Below are positions 40,912 to 49,858 of a DNA stretch of 64,000 nt, piece by piece. Source of the DNA: JADYZU01 sp964540965. Lineage in GTDB: Bacteria; Pseudomonadota; Alphaproteobacteria; Rhodobacterales; Rhodobacteraceae. The stretch's first letter is position 1. Each line of letters opens with the position of its first letter. Location: NCBI GenBank assembly GCA_964540965.1, contig CAZIOT010000018.1, positions 13,733-77,732 on the forward strand. The letters are read 5' to 3'. The notes beneath the pieces were generated by a model. That model searched no databases. It was not told the origin of the DNA and worked only from the letters and a program-made list of their open reading frames with translations. The translations under genes and the position numbers were made by a program.

Positions 40912-42446
40912 CAGGCCGCCCTCCCCTCTGCCCTTGCGCCAAGGATCATCGCCATGATCCGTTCCTGGCTGGCCTCCTCGCGGGACAATTGCCCGAGGAT
41001 ACGGCCTTCGTTCATCACATAGATGCGGTCGCACATGCCCAGAAGCTCGGGCATTTCCGACGAGATCATCACCACTCCGCGGCCCTCGGCGGCAAGCTGG
41101 TTCATGATCGTGTAGATTTCGAACTTGGCGCCCACGTCGATGCCGCGGGTCGGCTCGTCAAGGATCAGGACCTGCGGATCGGTGAACAGCCATTTCGACA
41201 GCACCACCTTCTGCTGGTTGCCGCCGGACAGGTTGACCACCTTCTGCTGCACATGCGGGGTGCGGATGCCAAGGGCCTTGCGGAACCGTTCCGCCACCTG
41301 CTGTTCGCGCGGCTTCGAGATGATGCCGTTGGTCGATACGCCCGGCAGGTTGGCAAGGGTGGTGTTGCGCAGGATCGGCTCGTCAAGGATCAGGCCCAGC
41401 GCCTTGCGGTCCTCGGTGACATAGGCCAGACCCGCCGCCACCGCCTTTTGCACGCTGGACAGGTCGACCGGCTTGCCGTTCATCAGCACCTGGCCGCTGA
41501 TGTCGCGCCCCCAGGAGCGGCCGAAGATCGACATGGCCAGTTCGGTGCGCCCGGCGCCCATCAGCCCGGCGATGCCGACGATCTCGCCCTTGCGCACGTC
41601 AAAGGCGGCATCGCGGATCACCTGCCGGTCGTGGACATCGGGGTGCCAGACGTTCCAGCCCCTGACCTCCATCAGAACCTCGCCGGGATCCGGCACCCGT
41701 TCGGGATAGCGGTGCGCCATGTCGCGGCCGACCATGTCGCGGATGATGCGGTCTTCGGAAATGTCGGCGCGGTCGATGGTCGAAACGGTCGATCCGTCGC
41801 GCAGCACGGTGATGCGGTCGGCGACGCGGCCGATCTCGTTCAGCTTGTGGCTGATGATGATCTGGGTCACGCCCTGCGCCTTCAGCTCGAGCATCAGGTC
41901 CAGCAGCTTCTGGCTGTCGTTTTCCTGAAGCGCGGCGGTCGGTTCATCAAGGATCAGCAGGCGCACGTCCTTGGCCAGCGCCTTGGCGATCTCGATCAGC
42001 TGCTGCTTGCCGACACCCAGCTTTTCCACCTTGGTCGTCGGCGATTCCCGCAGGCCGACCTTGGCAAGCTCGCGCGCGCAGCGGTCGAATGTCTCGGGCC
42101 AGTTGATGACGCCGCCGCGGGCGATCTCGTTGCCCAGAAACATGTTCTCGGCAATCGACAGAAGCGGCACCAGCGCCAGTTCCTGATGGATGATGATGAT
42201 GCCCTTGTCCTCGCTGTCGCGAATGGTCGCGTTCTGCAAGGGCTTGCCATCATACAGGATTTCGCCGTCATAGCTGCCGTGCGGATAGATGCCCGACAGC
42301 ACCTTCATCAGCGTCGACTTGCCGGCGCCATTCTCGCCGCAGATGGTGTGGATCTCGCCCTGTTCGACCGACAGGTCGACATGATCCAAAGCGCGGACGC
42401 CGGGAAAACTCTTCCCGATTCCCCGCATCTCGAGCAGCGCGGCCAT
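40911..42446 (-). CDS. gguA: Multiple-sugar ABC transporter ATP-binding protein
   Basis: 511-residue tandem ABC ATPase of the sugar family. The first cassette has GENGAGKST, VGKQQLIEIAKAL in place of a standard signature, and LLILDEPTAAL. The second has a degenerate Walker A region (GLMGAGRTE), NLSGGNQQKVVL and LILDEPTRGIDVG. This uneven pair is normal for GguA/MmsA/XylG. It follows chvE by 54 bp. Confidence 0.93.
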   Translation of the reverse strand: MAALLEMRGIGKSFPGVRALDHVDLSVEQGEIHTICGENGAGKSTLMKVLSGIYPHGSYDGEILYDGKPLQNATIRDSEDKGIIIIHQELALVPLLSIAENMFLGNEIARGGVINWPETFDRCARELAKVGLRESPTTKVEKLGVGKQQLIEIAKALAKDVRLLILDEPTAALQENDSQKLLDLMLELKAQGVTQIIISHKLNEIGRVADRITVLRDGSTVSTIDRADISEDRIIRDMVGRDMAHRYPERVPDPGEVLMEVRGWNVWHPDVHDRQVIRDAAFDVRKGEIVGIAGLMGAGRTELAMSIFGRSWGRDISGQVLMNGKPVDLSSVQKAVAAGLAYVTEDRKALGLILDEPILRNTTLANLPGVSTNGIISKPREQQVAERFRKALGIRTPHVQQKVVNLSGGNQQKVVLSKWLFTDPQVLILDEPTRGIDVGAKFEIYTIMNQLAAEGRGVVMISSEMPELLGMCDRIYVMNEGRILGQLSREEASQERIMAMILGARAEGRAA

Positions 42447-42500
42447 CGTCCCCTCCCCGTGTTGGCCCGGCGCGTCATCCGCGCCGGGCCGCCGCCTGCA

Positions 42501-43571
42501 TTATTGCAGTTGTTCGGCGGTATAATAGCCGGAACCGACCAGAACCTCTTCGTAGTTCGAGGCATCGACCGGCTGCGAGGCGAGCAGATAGGACGGCACG
42601 ACCTTGACGCCGTTGTCATAGGTCTCGGTGTCGTTGATCTCGGGCTCGCCGCCCGACAGGGCCGCATCGACCAGGGCCACGGTGACCTTGGCCAGTTCGC
42701 GGGTGTCCTTGAAGATCGACGAATACTGTTCGCCCGCCATGATCGACTTGACCGACGGCACTTCGCAGTCCTGGCCGGTGACGATCGGGAACGGCAGGTC
42801 GCCCGAGCCATAGCCGACGCCCTTGACCGACGACAGGATGCCGATCGACAGCCCGTCATAGGGCGACAGCACGCCGTGAAGCTGCGCGCTGCCGTAGTTG
42901 GCGGACAGCAGGTTGTCCATCCGCGCCTGCGCCACTGCGCCGTCCCAGCGCAGGGTGCCGACCACGTCCATGCCCATCTGGCCCGAGGGGATCACGACAT
43001 CGCCCGCGTCGATCATCGGTTGCAGCACCGACATGGCGCCGTTGTAGAAGAAGAAGGCGTTGTTGTCGTCGGGCGAGCCGCCGAACAGTTCGACGTTCCA
43101 CGGCTTCACGCCGGCAAAGCGTTCGTTCAGGCCCTTGACCAGCGATTCCGCCTGCTGCACGCCGACGATGAAGTTGTCGAAGGTGGTATAGTAGTCGACA
43201 TCGCCCGAATCGCGGATCAGCCGGTCATAGGCGATGACCTTGATGCCCGAGGCCGCGGCATTGGCCAGCGCGTTCGACAACGTGGTGCCGTCGATGGCCG
43301 CGATCACCAGCGCCTTGACGCCCTTGGTGATCATGTTCTCGATCTGGGCAAGCTGGTTCGGAATGTCGTCTTCGGCATATTGCAGGTCGGTGTCATAGCC
43401 GGCGGCGGTGAACTGCTCGACCATCGACGCGCCGTCCGAAATCCAGCGGGCCGAGGATTGCGTCGGCATGGCGATACCGATCAGGCCCTTGGTCTGGGCA
43501 AAGGCGGGCAGCGCGGGCAACGCGACAACGCTGCCGGTCAGGGCCAGCATGGCCCGTCTGGAAAGTTGCAT
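42501..43571 (-). CDS. chvE: Multiple-sugar periplasmic binding protein
   Basis: 356-residue sugar-binding protein with a signal peptide that starts MQLSRRAMLALTGSVVAL, so Tat export is possible. GLIGIAMPTQSSARWISDGASMVEQF and VIAYDRLIRDSGDVDYYTTFDN are typical of ChvE. In Agrobacterium ChvE binds galactose, arabinose, glucose and uronic acids. GGGAGG precedes the ATG. First gene of the chvE-gguA-gguB operon. Confidence 0.92.
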   Translation of the reverse strand: MQLSRRAMLALTGSVVALPALPAFAQTKGLIGIAMPTQSSARWISDGASMVEQFTAAGYDTDLQYAEDDIPNQLAQIENMITKGVKALVIAAIDGTTLSNALANAAASGIKVIAYDRLIRDSGDVDYYTTFDNFIVGVQQAESLVKGLNERFAGVKPWNVELFGGSPDDNNAFFFYNGAMSVLQPMIDAGDVVIPSGQMGMDVVGTLRWDGAVAQARMDNLLSANYGSAQLHGVLSPYDGLSIGILSSVKGVGYGSGDLPFPIVTGQDCEVPSVKSIMAGEQYSSIFKDTRELAKVTVALVDAALSGGEPEINDTETYDNGVKVVPSYLLASQPVDASNYEEVLVGSGYYTAEQLQ

Positions 43572-43658
43572 TCTGAAGTCCTCCCTATCGGGGGCGAATG
43601 GTCCGCCCTCCGGCCCGATGCGCCGGGCGTGCGGCTAATGTCGGACGGGTAGAGGCTC

Positions 43659-43707
43659 TGTCAAATTCCATTTCCGCGCCCTGATATAACAGTCCTGATA
43701 TGACAAT
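43659..43707 (-). promoter_or_regulatory. chvE promoter -35 and tandem direct repeat
   Basis: A perfect -35 hexamer TTGACA (minus, 43664-43659) lies 88 bp before chvE; its -10 is weak (CATTAG at 18 bp spacing). Just upstream, CCTGATATAACAGT (43680-43693) is followed directly by CCTGATATGACAAT (43694-43707), a 14-bp tandem repeat with two to three differences. A poor -10 with repeats upstream of the -35 fits an activator site, perhaps for a GbpR-like LysR protein, though none is encoded here. Confidence 0.5.
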
Positions 43708-43722
43708 GGGCCGCAATATGCC

Positions 43723-45033
43723 CTAACGCTCTGTATCGGCAGCAAAGGCCCGCGCCTCGTCCGGGGCGGTGCCAAGGCCGGCGGCACGGAACTCGAGGTC
43801 CGGCCAGTCGCGTTGGGCCAGCGTTGCCAGCGGCGTGCCGGTCGCCAGCGCCTCGGCACAAAGCGCCTTGATCCGTTCCTGCGCCGCGGGGCGCGGCAGG
43901 ATACGGGCAAGCGCGAAACTCAGCGACTCGGCCTCGATGGTGCCGGCGTCAGCGGCAAGGCCGCGGGCCATCGCCGCCGGATCCGGCGCGATGCGGCCGG
44001 CCAGATCCTGCGCCAGCGCCAGCGCCCGCCCCGTGGAAATGCACATCTGCGGCAGCACCAGCCATTCGGTGAACCAGGCGGCGCCATCGCGGTTCTGCCG
44101 GTGCGCCACCGCGCCCTGCATCGCAGAATCCAGCGCCGCCACCTGCCGCGCAAGCGCGACAAGGACGGACGGGCCGACCGGGTTCTGCTTTTGCGGCATG
44201 GTCGAGGATCCGCCGGCGCCGGCAATCACCACCTCGCCGATGCCGGTCTGGGTCAGCAGGATCAGATCCTCGCCCATCTTGGCGAGACTTCCGGTCAGCC
44301 CCGCCATCCAGCCGGCAAGGGCGGCGATGCCGTCGCGTTCCGCGTGCCAGGACGCGCCGGGGTCGCGCAGTTCCAGCGCCTCGGCCAACGCGGCGCGGAT
44401 GCGCGGGCCGTCCTTCCCCATGGCCGAGAGGGTACCGGCAGCGCCGCCCAGCGAAACGGCGGCCAGATCCGCGCCGATGGTCGCCAGCCGGGCGCGGTGG
44501 CGCAGCAGCGGCCGGCCCCAGCCGGCCACCATTGCGCCGAAACTGGTCGGCGTCGCCGCCTGACCATAGGTGCGTGCGGCGACGGCCAGATCGGCATGTT
44601 CCGCGGCCAGCCGGCCCAGCGCCGCAGCCAGCCCGGCCAGCCGCGCATCCCACAGCGCCAGCACCCGCCGCAGCCGCAACGCGAGCCCGGTGTCGGCAAT
44701 GTCCTGCGAGGTGGCGCCCCAATGCAGGTATTGCGCGGCCCCGGGGTCGCCGACCTCCTTGCGGAAGGCGGCCAGCAGGCCCGGCACCGGCACACCGTTC
44801 GCCGCGGTCGAGGCGGCAAGCGCCGCCGGGTCGACCTGCGCCTCGCGGCTGGCGCGGTCGATGGCGGCGGCGGCATCGGCGGGGATCATCCCCGCTGCGC
44901 CCTGCACCCGCGCCAGCGCACCTTCGACCAGCAGCATGGCGCGGATCTCGGCCGCGTCGGTGAACAGAGCGGCGGTGTCGTCATCGCCGAACAGCCGGCG
45001 ATAAAGGGCGGAATCGGCAGGGGCGGCGGGCAT
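43723..45033 (-). CDS. pcaB: 3-carboxy-cis,cis-muconate cycloisomerase-like lyase
   Basis: 436-residue member of the fumarase/aspartase superfamily. The signature GGSSTMPQKQNPV is present near residue 280; QYLHWGATSQDIADTG and GRTYGQAATPTSFG-like sequence are those of PcaB. PcaB cyclises carboxymuconate in protocatechuate breakdown. No other pca gene is nearby, so an alternative lyase reaction is possible. ATG 45033 is preferred (GAGG six bases before) over GTG 45039. Confidence 0.8.
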   Translation of the reverse strand: MPAAPADSALYRRLFGDDDTAALFTDAAEIRAMLLVEGALARVQGAAGMIPADAAAAIDRASREAQVDPAALAASTAANGVPVPGLLAAFRKEVGDPGAAQYLHWGATSQDIADTGLALRLRRVLALWDARLAGLAAALGRLAAEHADLAVAARTYGQAATPTSFGAMVAGWGRPLLRHRARLATIGADLAAVSLGGAAGTLSAMGKDGPRIRAALAEALELRDPGASWHAERDGIAALAGWMAGLTGSLAKMGEDLILLTQTGIGEVVIAGAGGSSTMPQKQNPVGPSVLVALARQVAALDSAMQGAVAHRQNRDGAAWFTEWLVLPQMCISTGRALALAQDLAGRIAPDPAAMARGLAADAGTIEAESLSFALARILPRPAAQERIKALCAEALATGTPLATLAQRDWPDLEFRAAGLGTAPDEARAFAADTER

Positions 45034-45063
45034 CGGCACCTCGGGCTTGGGATCGGCGCCAGA

Positions 45064-46695
45064 CTAGGCGGCGGAACCGGCAGGCGAAAGCGGCAACTCG
45101 GGCACCGCGCGCTTCAGCCAGCCGCGATAGCGGACCAGCGGGCCAAGGCCCAGGGGCAGCGACAGGGAAACGTCGAAATGGAACACCCCGCCCTCGTCCC
45201 ATTCGGCCGCCTCGGACCGCGGCAACAGCACGCGCGGCATGGGAATGCCCAGCAGTGTCCCGCCGGTCACCGGAAATTCAAGCCGGCCCTCCGCCAGCTG
45301 CAGGCCAAGGTGAAAGGAGAAAGGGCCGATACGTTCGGTGATCCGCCCCGGCGCGGCGCTGACCTGCGAACGAAAGCCGTGCCGGCCGAACCGGCGTTCC
45401 CAGACCAGCCCGCGCCCTTCGGGCGCCAGCCGCACCTCGACCGGCGATATTCCGGCGGGCGGAAAGCCGAACAGCGCCGCGACGATACGCGCGACCAGTC
45501 CCCGCCCGCGCGTCACCTCGGCCTCGCCCCGCCAGCGGCGCGGGCCGATATGGTCGCGCAGCGCCCGCACCGCGGGCGGCAGGCGGGCGAAATCGGCGCC
45601 AAGGGCCTGCGCGAACAAGGGCAGCGGACGTTCCTCCTGCATCCCGGTCGTCACCGCCAGATCGGCCAGTGCCGCCTCATGCGCGGCCAGCGGCAATTCG
45701 GCCAGCGCCGGCCGCGCGCCGGGGGCGATGGCGGCAGGATCGCGCAGGTATGTGCGGGCGGCGATGCCGGGGATGAACGGGCCGTCGCCGCGTTCGGCCC
45801 GCAGGATCCAGCGGCGGCGGATGTGTCCCCGCCCATCGCGGCCGGTCACGGCAACCTCCATCCCGCCGCGGTCGCTGCCGAAGGGCCGCAGCAGGTTGGC
45901 CCAGCCCAGCGCCAGCGGCACCAGCGCCGCCGGCCAGCGCCGGTTGAGCCGCGCCAGACCCCAGGACGCCACGGCCATCGGCACCCGGATCGCCCAAAGC
46001 TCCATCCCGGCGCGGAAGGTGACGGTGCGGGCGGCAAAGTGCCCCGGCAACAGCCGCTGGTCCGGCAGACGCTGGTGATGGGCGACGCGGGCTATGCCCC
46101 GGCCAAGGTCGATGACCCTTGGCCCCGACCAGCCGCGCCAGGTGCAGGGCACGCCATCCTCTTGCCCGCTGATCGGCTGGCCCAGCTGGAACAGGATGCT
46201 TTCCACCACCGCCCGCCCGCGCGGCGTGCGGTTGCCGGGGACGATGGCGCCTTCGATCAGGTCGATGCCATCCATGCCCCGCGCCAGCGCGGCGACAGCG
46301 GCCGAAGACAGGGCTGGCACGCTTGACACCCCCGACAGGGCAAAGACCCCCGCCGCCCGTGCCGCCGCGTCGAGCGCCGCGATACCGGCGACGAAATCGG
46401 CCTCGTCGGCCAGGTCGAGGTAATGGACGCGATTGTCGATGCACCAGCGGGCGATGCGATACGGATCGTCGCCATAGGCATGGAACGGCCCGGCGGCATC
46501 GACAACCGCCTCGGCCCCGATCAACGCGGCAAGGTCGCCGCGGCGGTCAAAGGTCAGGGCCGTGGCGCCGATCCCCTCCGCCAGCGCCTGCGCCCCCGAC
46601 CGGCTGGCAACGGTCACCGCATGACCATCGCGGACCAGCATCCGGGCAAGGCGGCTGCCGAACACGCCGGTGCCGCCGATGACAGTCACCTTCAT
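45064..46695 (-). CDS. Saccharopine dehydrogenase-like NAD(P)-binding protein fused to DUF4166
   Basis: 543-residue protein. The N-terminal Rossmann domain begins MKVTVIGGTGVFGSRLARMLVRDGH and continues as a saccharopine-dehydrogenase-like fold (VVDAAGPFHAYG, HYLDLADEADFVAGI) to about residue 350. The C-terminal part (about 370-540) carries DUF4166 (RGLVARIVAALFGFPPAG; GLVWERRFGRHGFRSQ; FHFDVSLSLPLGLG). Substrate unknown. It lies between the MerR regulator (28 bp) and pcaB (30 bp), but no functional link is evident. Confidence 0.8.
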   Translation of the reverse strand: MKVTVIGGTGVFGSRLARMLVRDGHAVTVASRSGAQALAEGIGATALTFDRRGDLAALIGAEAVVDAAGPFHAYGDDPYRIARWCIDNRVHYLDLADEADFVAGIAALDAAARAAGVFALSGVSSVPALSSAAVAALARGMDGIDLIEGAIVPGNRTPRGRAVVESILFQLGQPISGQEDGVPCTWRGWSGPRVIDLGRGIARVAHHQRLPDQRLLPGHFAARTVTFRAGMELWAIRVPMAVASWGLARLNRRWPAALVPLALGWANLLRPFGSDRGGMEVAVTGRDGRGHIRRRWILRAERGDGPFIPGIAARTYLRDPAAIAPGARPALAELPLAAHEAALADLAVTTGMQEERPLPLFAQALGADFARLPPAVRALRDHIGPRRWRGEAEVTRGRGLVARIVAALFGFPPAGISPVEVRLAPEGRGLVWERRFGRHGFRSQVSAAPGRITERIGPFSFHLGLQLAEGRLEFPVTGGTLLGIPMPRVLLPRSEAAEWDEGGVFHFDVSLSLPLGLGPLVRYRGWLKRAVPELPLSPAGSAA

Positions 46696-46723
46696 GATAG
46701 CGGCCCGCAAAGGCCCGGCACCC

Positions 46724-47152
46724 TCATGCCGCCGTCCCGGCATGGTCATGCGCGCACTGCGCATGGTCGCCCAGAACCTCGATCACCCGGCAATCGGCGA
46801 TGGTGCCATGGGCGCATTGCACCACCATCCGCTCAAGCTCTCCCTCAAGCGCGCGCAGCCGGGCGATCCGGGCGCGGGTCGCGGCAAGCTGCACCCGCGC
46901 GATGGCATCGGCGGCAGCGCAGCTTTGGTCCGGCCGGTCGGACAGCGACAGAAGATCGCGGATCGCATCCAGCGGAAAGCCCAGTTCGCGGGCGTGGCGG
47001 ATGAAGGCCAGCCGGTCAAGCGCCGCCTTGCCGTAAAGCCGCTGGTTGCCGGTGCTGCGCCCCGGTTCGGGCAAAAGCCCGATCTGTTCGTAATAGCGGA
47101 TCGTCGGCACCTTGACCCCCGCCGCCTCGCCCAGTTTGCCGATGGTCAGCAT
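46724..47152 (-). CDS. MerR-family metal-responsive regulator (CadR/PbrR type)
   Basis: 142-residue MerR regulator. The N-terminal winged helix is LTIGKLGEAAGVKVPTIRYYEQIGLLPEP. Metal-site cysteines stand at Cys78 (DQSC), Cys113 (VVQC) and Cys121 (ADCRVIE), the triad expected for Cd/Pb-sensing CadR/PbrR proteins. The tail DHAQCAHDHAG may add ligands. Start 47152 is the conserved one. It faces the P-type ATPase gene across 74 bp containing a matching operator, so it is very likely its activator. Confidence 0.88.
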   Translation of the reverse strand: MLTIGKLGEAAGVKVPTIRYYEQIGLLPEPGRSTGNQRLYGKAALDRLAFIRHARELGFPLDAIRDLLSLSDRPDQSCAAADAIARVQLAATRARIARLRALEGELERMVVQCAHGTIADCRVIEVLGDHAQCAHDHAGTAA

Positions 47153-47162
47153 CGAAACCCTC

Positions 47163-47193
47163 TTGAACCTATAGCCGCTAGAGACATTAGGTA
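47163..47193 (+). promoter_or_regulatory. CadR/PbrR-type promoter-operator of the metal ATPase
   Basis: -35 TTGAAC (47163-47168) and -10 TAGGTA (47188-47193) are separated by 19 bp instead of 17, the hallmark of MerR-controlled promoters. The spacer holds CTATAG-CCG-CTAGAG, close to the dyad known for PbrR/CadR operators. The regulator bound to metal would untwist this spacer and start transcription of the ATPase gene. Confidence 0.8.
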
Positions 47194-47226
47194 TCCGAAT
47201 CGACAGGTGCAAGGACGGAGGCCGCG

Positions 47227-49425
47227 ATGGGCGAACGGCGCGAATGGACGGTGACGGGCATGGATTGCGCCGCCTGCACGGCGAAGGTGACCAAAGCCGT
47301 CGAACGGATTCCCGGCCTGAGCGAGGTGAAGGTGGCGCTGATGGCGGAACGGCTGTCGGCCGTGGTCGAGGACGGGGCGGCGGATCGGGTCGAGGCCACG
47401 GTGCGCGCGCTGGGCTATGGCATCGCGCCGCGCGGGCAGGAACCGCCGCGCAAGCGCGCCTTCGTGCTGCCGGGCGATGCCCCGCCGCCGCATGACCACG
47501 ACCACGGCGGCCATGACCATCTGCATGACCATGGCGATGCCGGCCCCGGCCACCTTCACGACGATCCGGCCGACCGGGGCCTGCCGTGGTATCGCACCGG
47601 CAAGGGGCGGCTGGTGCTGCTGACCGGCGCGCTTCTGGCCGGCGCCTGGGGGATCGGCGTCGTCGCCCCCGCCATCGGCCATTGGGCCTTTGTCGCCGCC
47701 TGCGTGATCGGTCTGTTCCCGGTGGCCCGCCGCGCCCTTGCCGCCCTGCGGCTGGGCCAGCCCTTCACCATCGAAAGCCTGATGACCCTTGCCGCCCTTG
47801 GCGCGCTGTTCATCGACGCGGCCGAGGAAGCGGCGCTGGTCGTGTTCCTGTTCGCCGTGGGCGAGGTGCTGGAAGGGGTGGCGGCGAACCGCGCCCGATC
47901 CTCGATCCGGGCGCTGTCGGCCCTTGTGCCGCGCAGCGCGCTGCTGGACACCGCCGGCACCCTGCACGAGGTCGCGGCCGACAGCCTGACCCCCGGCCAG
48001 ATCGTCCTTGTCCGCCCCGGCGACCGTATCCCCGCGGATGGCGAGGTGGTCGAGGGCACATCCGGCGTCGACGAAAGCCCGGTGACGGGCGAAAGCGTGC
48101 CCGTGACCCGCGGCCCCGGCGATACGGTCCATGCCGGATCGGTCAATGCCGAGGCCGCGTTGCGCATCCGCGTCACCCGCACCGCCGCCGACAACACCAT
48201 CGCCCGCATCATCCGCCTTGTCGAAGAGGCCGAGGAGGCGCGCGCCCCGACCGAACGCTTCATCGAACGCTTCAGCCGCTGGTACATGCCGGCCGTCGTC
48301 GGTGTCGCGGCGCTGGTCGCGGTGGTGCCGCCGCTGGCCGGCGGCGACTGGGGAACGTGGATCTATCGCGGGCTGGCGCTGCTCCTCATCGGCTGCCCCT
48401 GCGCGCTGGTGATCTCGGTCCCGGCCTCGATCGCTGCGGCGCTGTCGACCGGCGCGCGCCGCGGCCTGCTGATGAAAGGCGGCGCGGTGGTCGAGGCTGT
48501 GGCGACCATCCGCACCGTCGCGCTGGACAAGACCGGCACCCTGACGCGCGGCAAGCCGGTGGTGACGGACGTCCTGGCCTTTGGTGTGACCGAAGCCGAG
48601 CTTCTGGCCCGCGCCGCCGCGGTCGAATCCGGGTCGTCGCACCCGCTGGCGCAGGCGATCATCGCCCGCGCGGCCGCCGGGGGCATCGCCCCCCTGCCCG
48701 CCGGCAACGCCCGCGCCCTGCCCGGCAAGGGCGTGGTCGCCACGGTCAGCGGCGTGGAAACCGGCGTCATATCCCCCGCCCATGCCGCGGACCTCGGGCT
48801 GGCGGTGGCCGGTGCCGAGGCGCTCGAGGCCGAGGGCAAGACCGTGGTCGTCGTCACGACAGACCGGGTTCTGGGCCTGATCGCGCTGCGCGACGAGGCC
48901 CGCCCCGATGCGGCGCAGGCCATGGCCGAGCTGCGCGGGCTGGGCGTCGGCGCGGTGATGCTGACCGGCGACAATGCCCGCACCGCCGCCGCCATTGCCG
49001 GGACGCTGGGCATCGGCCACCGCGCCCAGATGCTGCCCGAGGACAAGCTGGCAGCGATCCGCGACCTGGGCGCCGAGGGCGGGGTGATGATGGCGGGCGA
49101 CGGCATCAACGATGCCCCGGCCCTGAGGCAGGCGACAGTCGGCGTGGCGATGGGATCGGGCACCGATGTGGCGCAGGAAACCGCCGATGCCGCGATCCTG
49201 CGCGACCGGCTGACCGACCTGCCGGCGATGATCCGGCTGGCGCGGGCGACGATGGGCAACGTCCGCCAGAACGTGGCGCTGGCGCTGGGGTTGAAGGCGG
49301 TGTTTCTGGTGACTTCGGTGCTGGGCCTGACCGGCCTGTGGATCGCGATCCTGGCCGATACCGGCGCCACGGTTCTGGTCACCGCCAACGCGCTGCGGCT
49401 GCTGGCCTACGATCCGGCACGGTGA
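47227..49425 (+). CDS. zntA: Heavy-metal-exporting P1B-type ATPase (Zn/Cd/Pb)
   Basis: 732-residue inner-membrane metal pump. An N-terminal metal-binding domain has GMDCAACT (11-18), followed by a His-rich stretch (HDHDHGGHDHLHDHG, about 88-105). Core motifs are TGES in the actuator, CPC (LIGCPCALV), DKTGTLT with the phosphorylated Asp, the SSHPLA block and GDGINDAPAL. CPC with the HMA and His-rich region fits ZntA/CadA export of Zn, Cd and Pb. GGAGG stands before the ATG; regulated from 47163-47193. Confidence 0.92.
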   Translation: MGERREWTVTGMDCAACTAKVTKAVERIPGLSEVKVALMAERLSAVVEDGAADRVEATVRALGYGIAPRGQEPPRKRAFVLPGDAPPPHDHDHGGHDHLHDHGDAGPGHLHDDPADRGLPWYRTGKGRLVLLTGALLAGAWGIGVVAPAIGHWAFVAACVIGLFPVARRALAALRLGQPFTIESLMTLAALGALFIDAAEEAALVVFLFAVGEVLEGVAANRARSSIRALSALVPRSALLDTAGTLHEVAADSLTPGQIVLVRPGDRIPADGEVVEGTSGVDESPVTGESVPVTRGPGDTVHAGSVNAEAALRIRVTRTAADNTIARIIRLVEEAEEARAPTERFIERFSRWYMPAVVGVAALVAVVPPLAGGDWGTWIYRGLALLLIGCPCALVISVPASIAAALSTGARRGLLMKGGAVVEAVATIRTVALDKTGTLTRGKPVVTDVLAFGVTEAELLARAAAVESGSSHPLAQAIIARAAAGGIAPLPAGNARALPGKGVVATVSGVETGVISPAHAADLGLAVAGAEALEAEGKTVVVVTTDRVLGLIALRDEARPDAAQAMAELRGLGVGAVMLTGDNARTAAAIAGTLGIGHRAQMLPEDKLAAIRDLGAEGGVMMAGDGINDAPALRQATVGVAMGSGTDVAQETADAAILRDRLTDLPAMIRLARATMGNVRQNVALALGLKAVFLVTSVLGLTGLWIAILADTGATVLVTANALRLLAYDPAR

Positions 49426-49428
49426 AGT

Positions 49429-49451
49429 CCGGGCGGGAAAACCCCGCCCGG
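49429..49451. terminator. Hairpin between convergent zntA and lipoprotein genes
   Basis: CCGGGCGGG-AAAAC-CCCGCCCGG is a perfect nine-base stem placed a few bases after the zntA stop and just before the lipoprotein stop on the other strand. It has no T-run; it probably serves as a shared end for both transcripts. Confidence 0.5.
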
Positions 49452-49458
49452 CCCGGCG

Positions 49459-49812
49459 TCACTGGACGTAGTAGGTGCCTACGGCGCAGACGTTGATGTT
49501 GTAATCCTCGATCCAGGACCCGTCCTGGAACTCGATCTTGAAATCGAAGTTGCAGTGCCCGCTGCCGTCGGTGAAGTCGATGTTGACCGCCTGCCCCGAG
49601 GGCAGCACCGAGGATCCCAGAATATCCTCTTCCCACGACGAGGTGCCGACGTTCGAGCCATAGAACCTGTAGATCGTCCGGCCGCTCTGGTTCACGATCA
49701 GCACATTGCGGTTGTAGCCGTCCGAGACATAGCCGCCGCCGGTGGAAACATCGGTACAGGCCGCAAGGCTGCCGCTGACCGCCAGTGCCCCAAGCATCAT
49801 TCCAAATCGCAA
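49459..49812 (-). CDS. Small lipoprotein, unknown
   Basis: About 117 residues if the TTG at 49812 is used. GGGGGGAAG lies five bases before that TTG but 17 bases before the ATG at 49800, so TTG is preferred. The signal MRFGMMLGALAVSGSLAAC has a lipobox with the lipid-modified Cys near residue 19. The mature part (NVLIVNQSGRTIYRFYGSNVG; HCNFDFKIEFQDGSW; NVCAVGTYYVQ) looks like a small beta domain with one disulfide. No family named. Confidence 0.7.
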   Translation of the reverse strand: MRFGMMLGALAVSGSLAACTDVSTGGGYVSDGYNRNVLIVNQSGRTIYRFYGSNVGTSSWEEDILGSSVLPSGQAVNIDFTDGSGHCNFDFKIEFQDGSWIEDYNINVCAVGTYYVQ

Positions 49813-49858
49813 AATCTTCCCCCCTCTGAGTTCGTTGGTGAATGACAACCGCGGCAGG

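Noticed and set aside
40893..43652. 919-codon plus-strand frame, the longest in the window
   Set aside because: Exact antisense of chvE and gguA; no family features despite its length.
43723..45033. Protocatechuate degradation cluster
   Set aside because: Only the PcaB-like gene is present; none of the other pca genes is nearby.
43813..46326. 837-codon plus-strand frame
   Set aside because: Antisense of the pcaB-like and DUF4166 genes; low-complexity composition.
47146..49020. 624-codon minus-strand frame
   Set aside because: Antisense of the metal ATPase, which has all P-type motifs.
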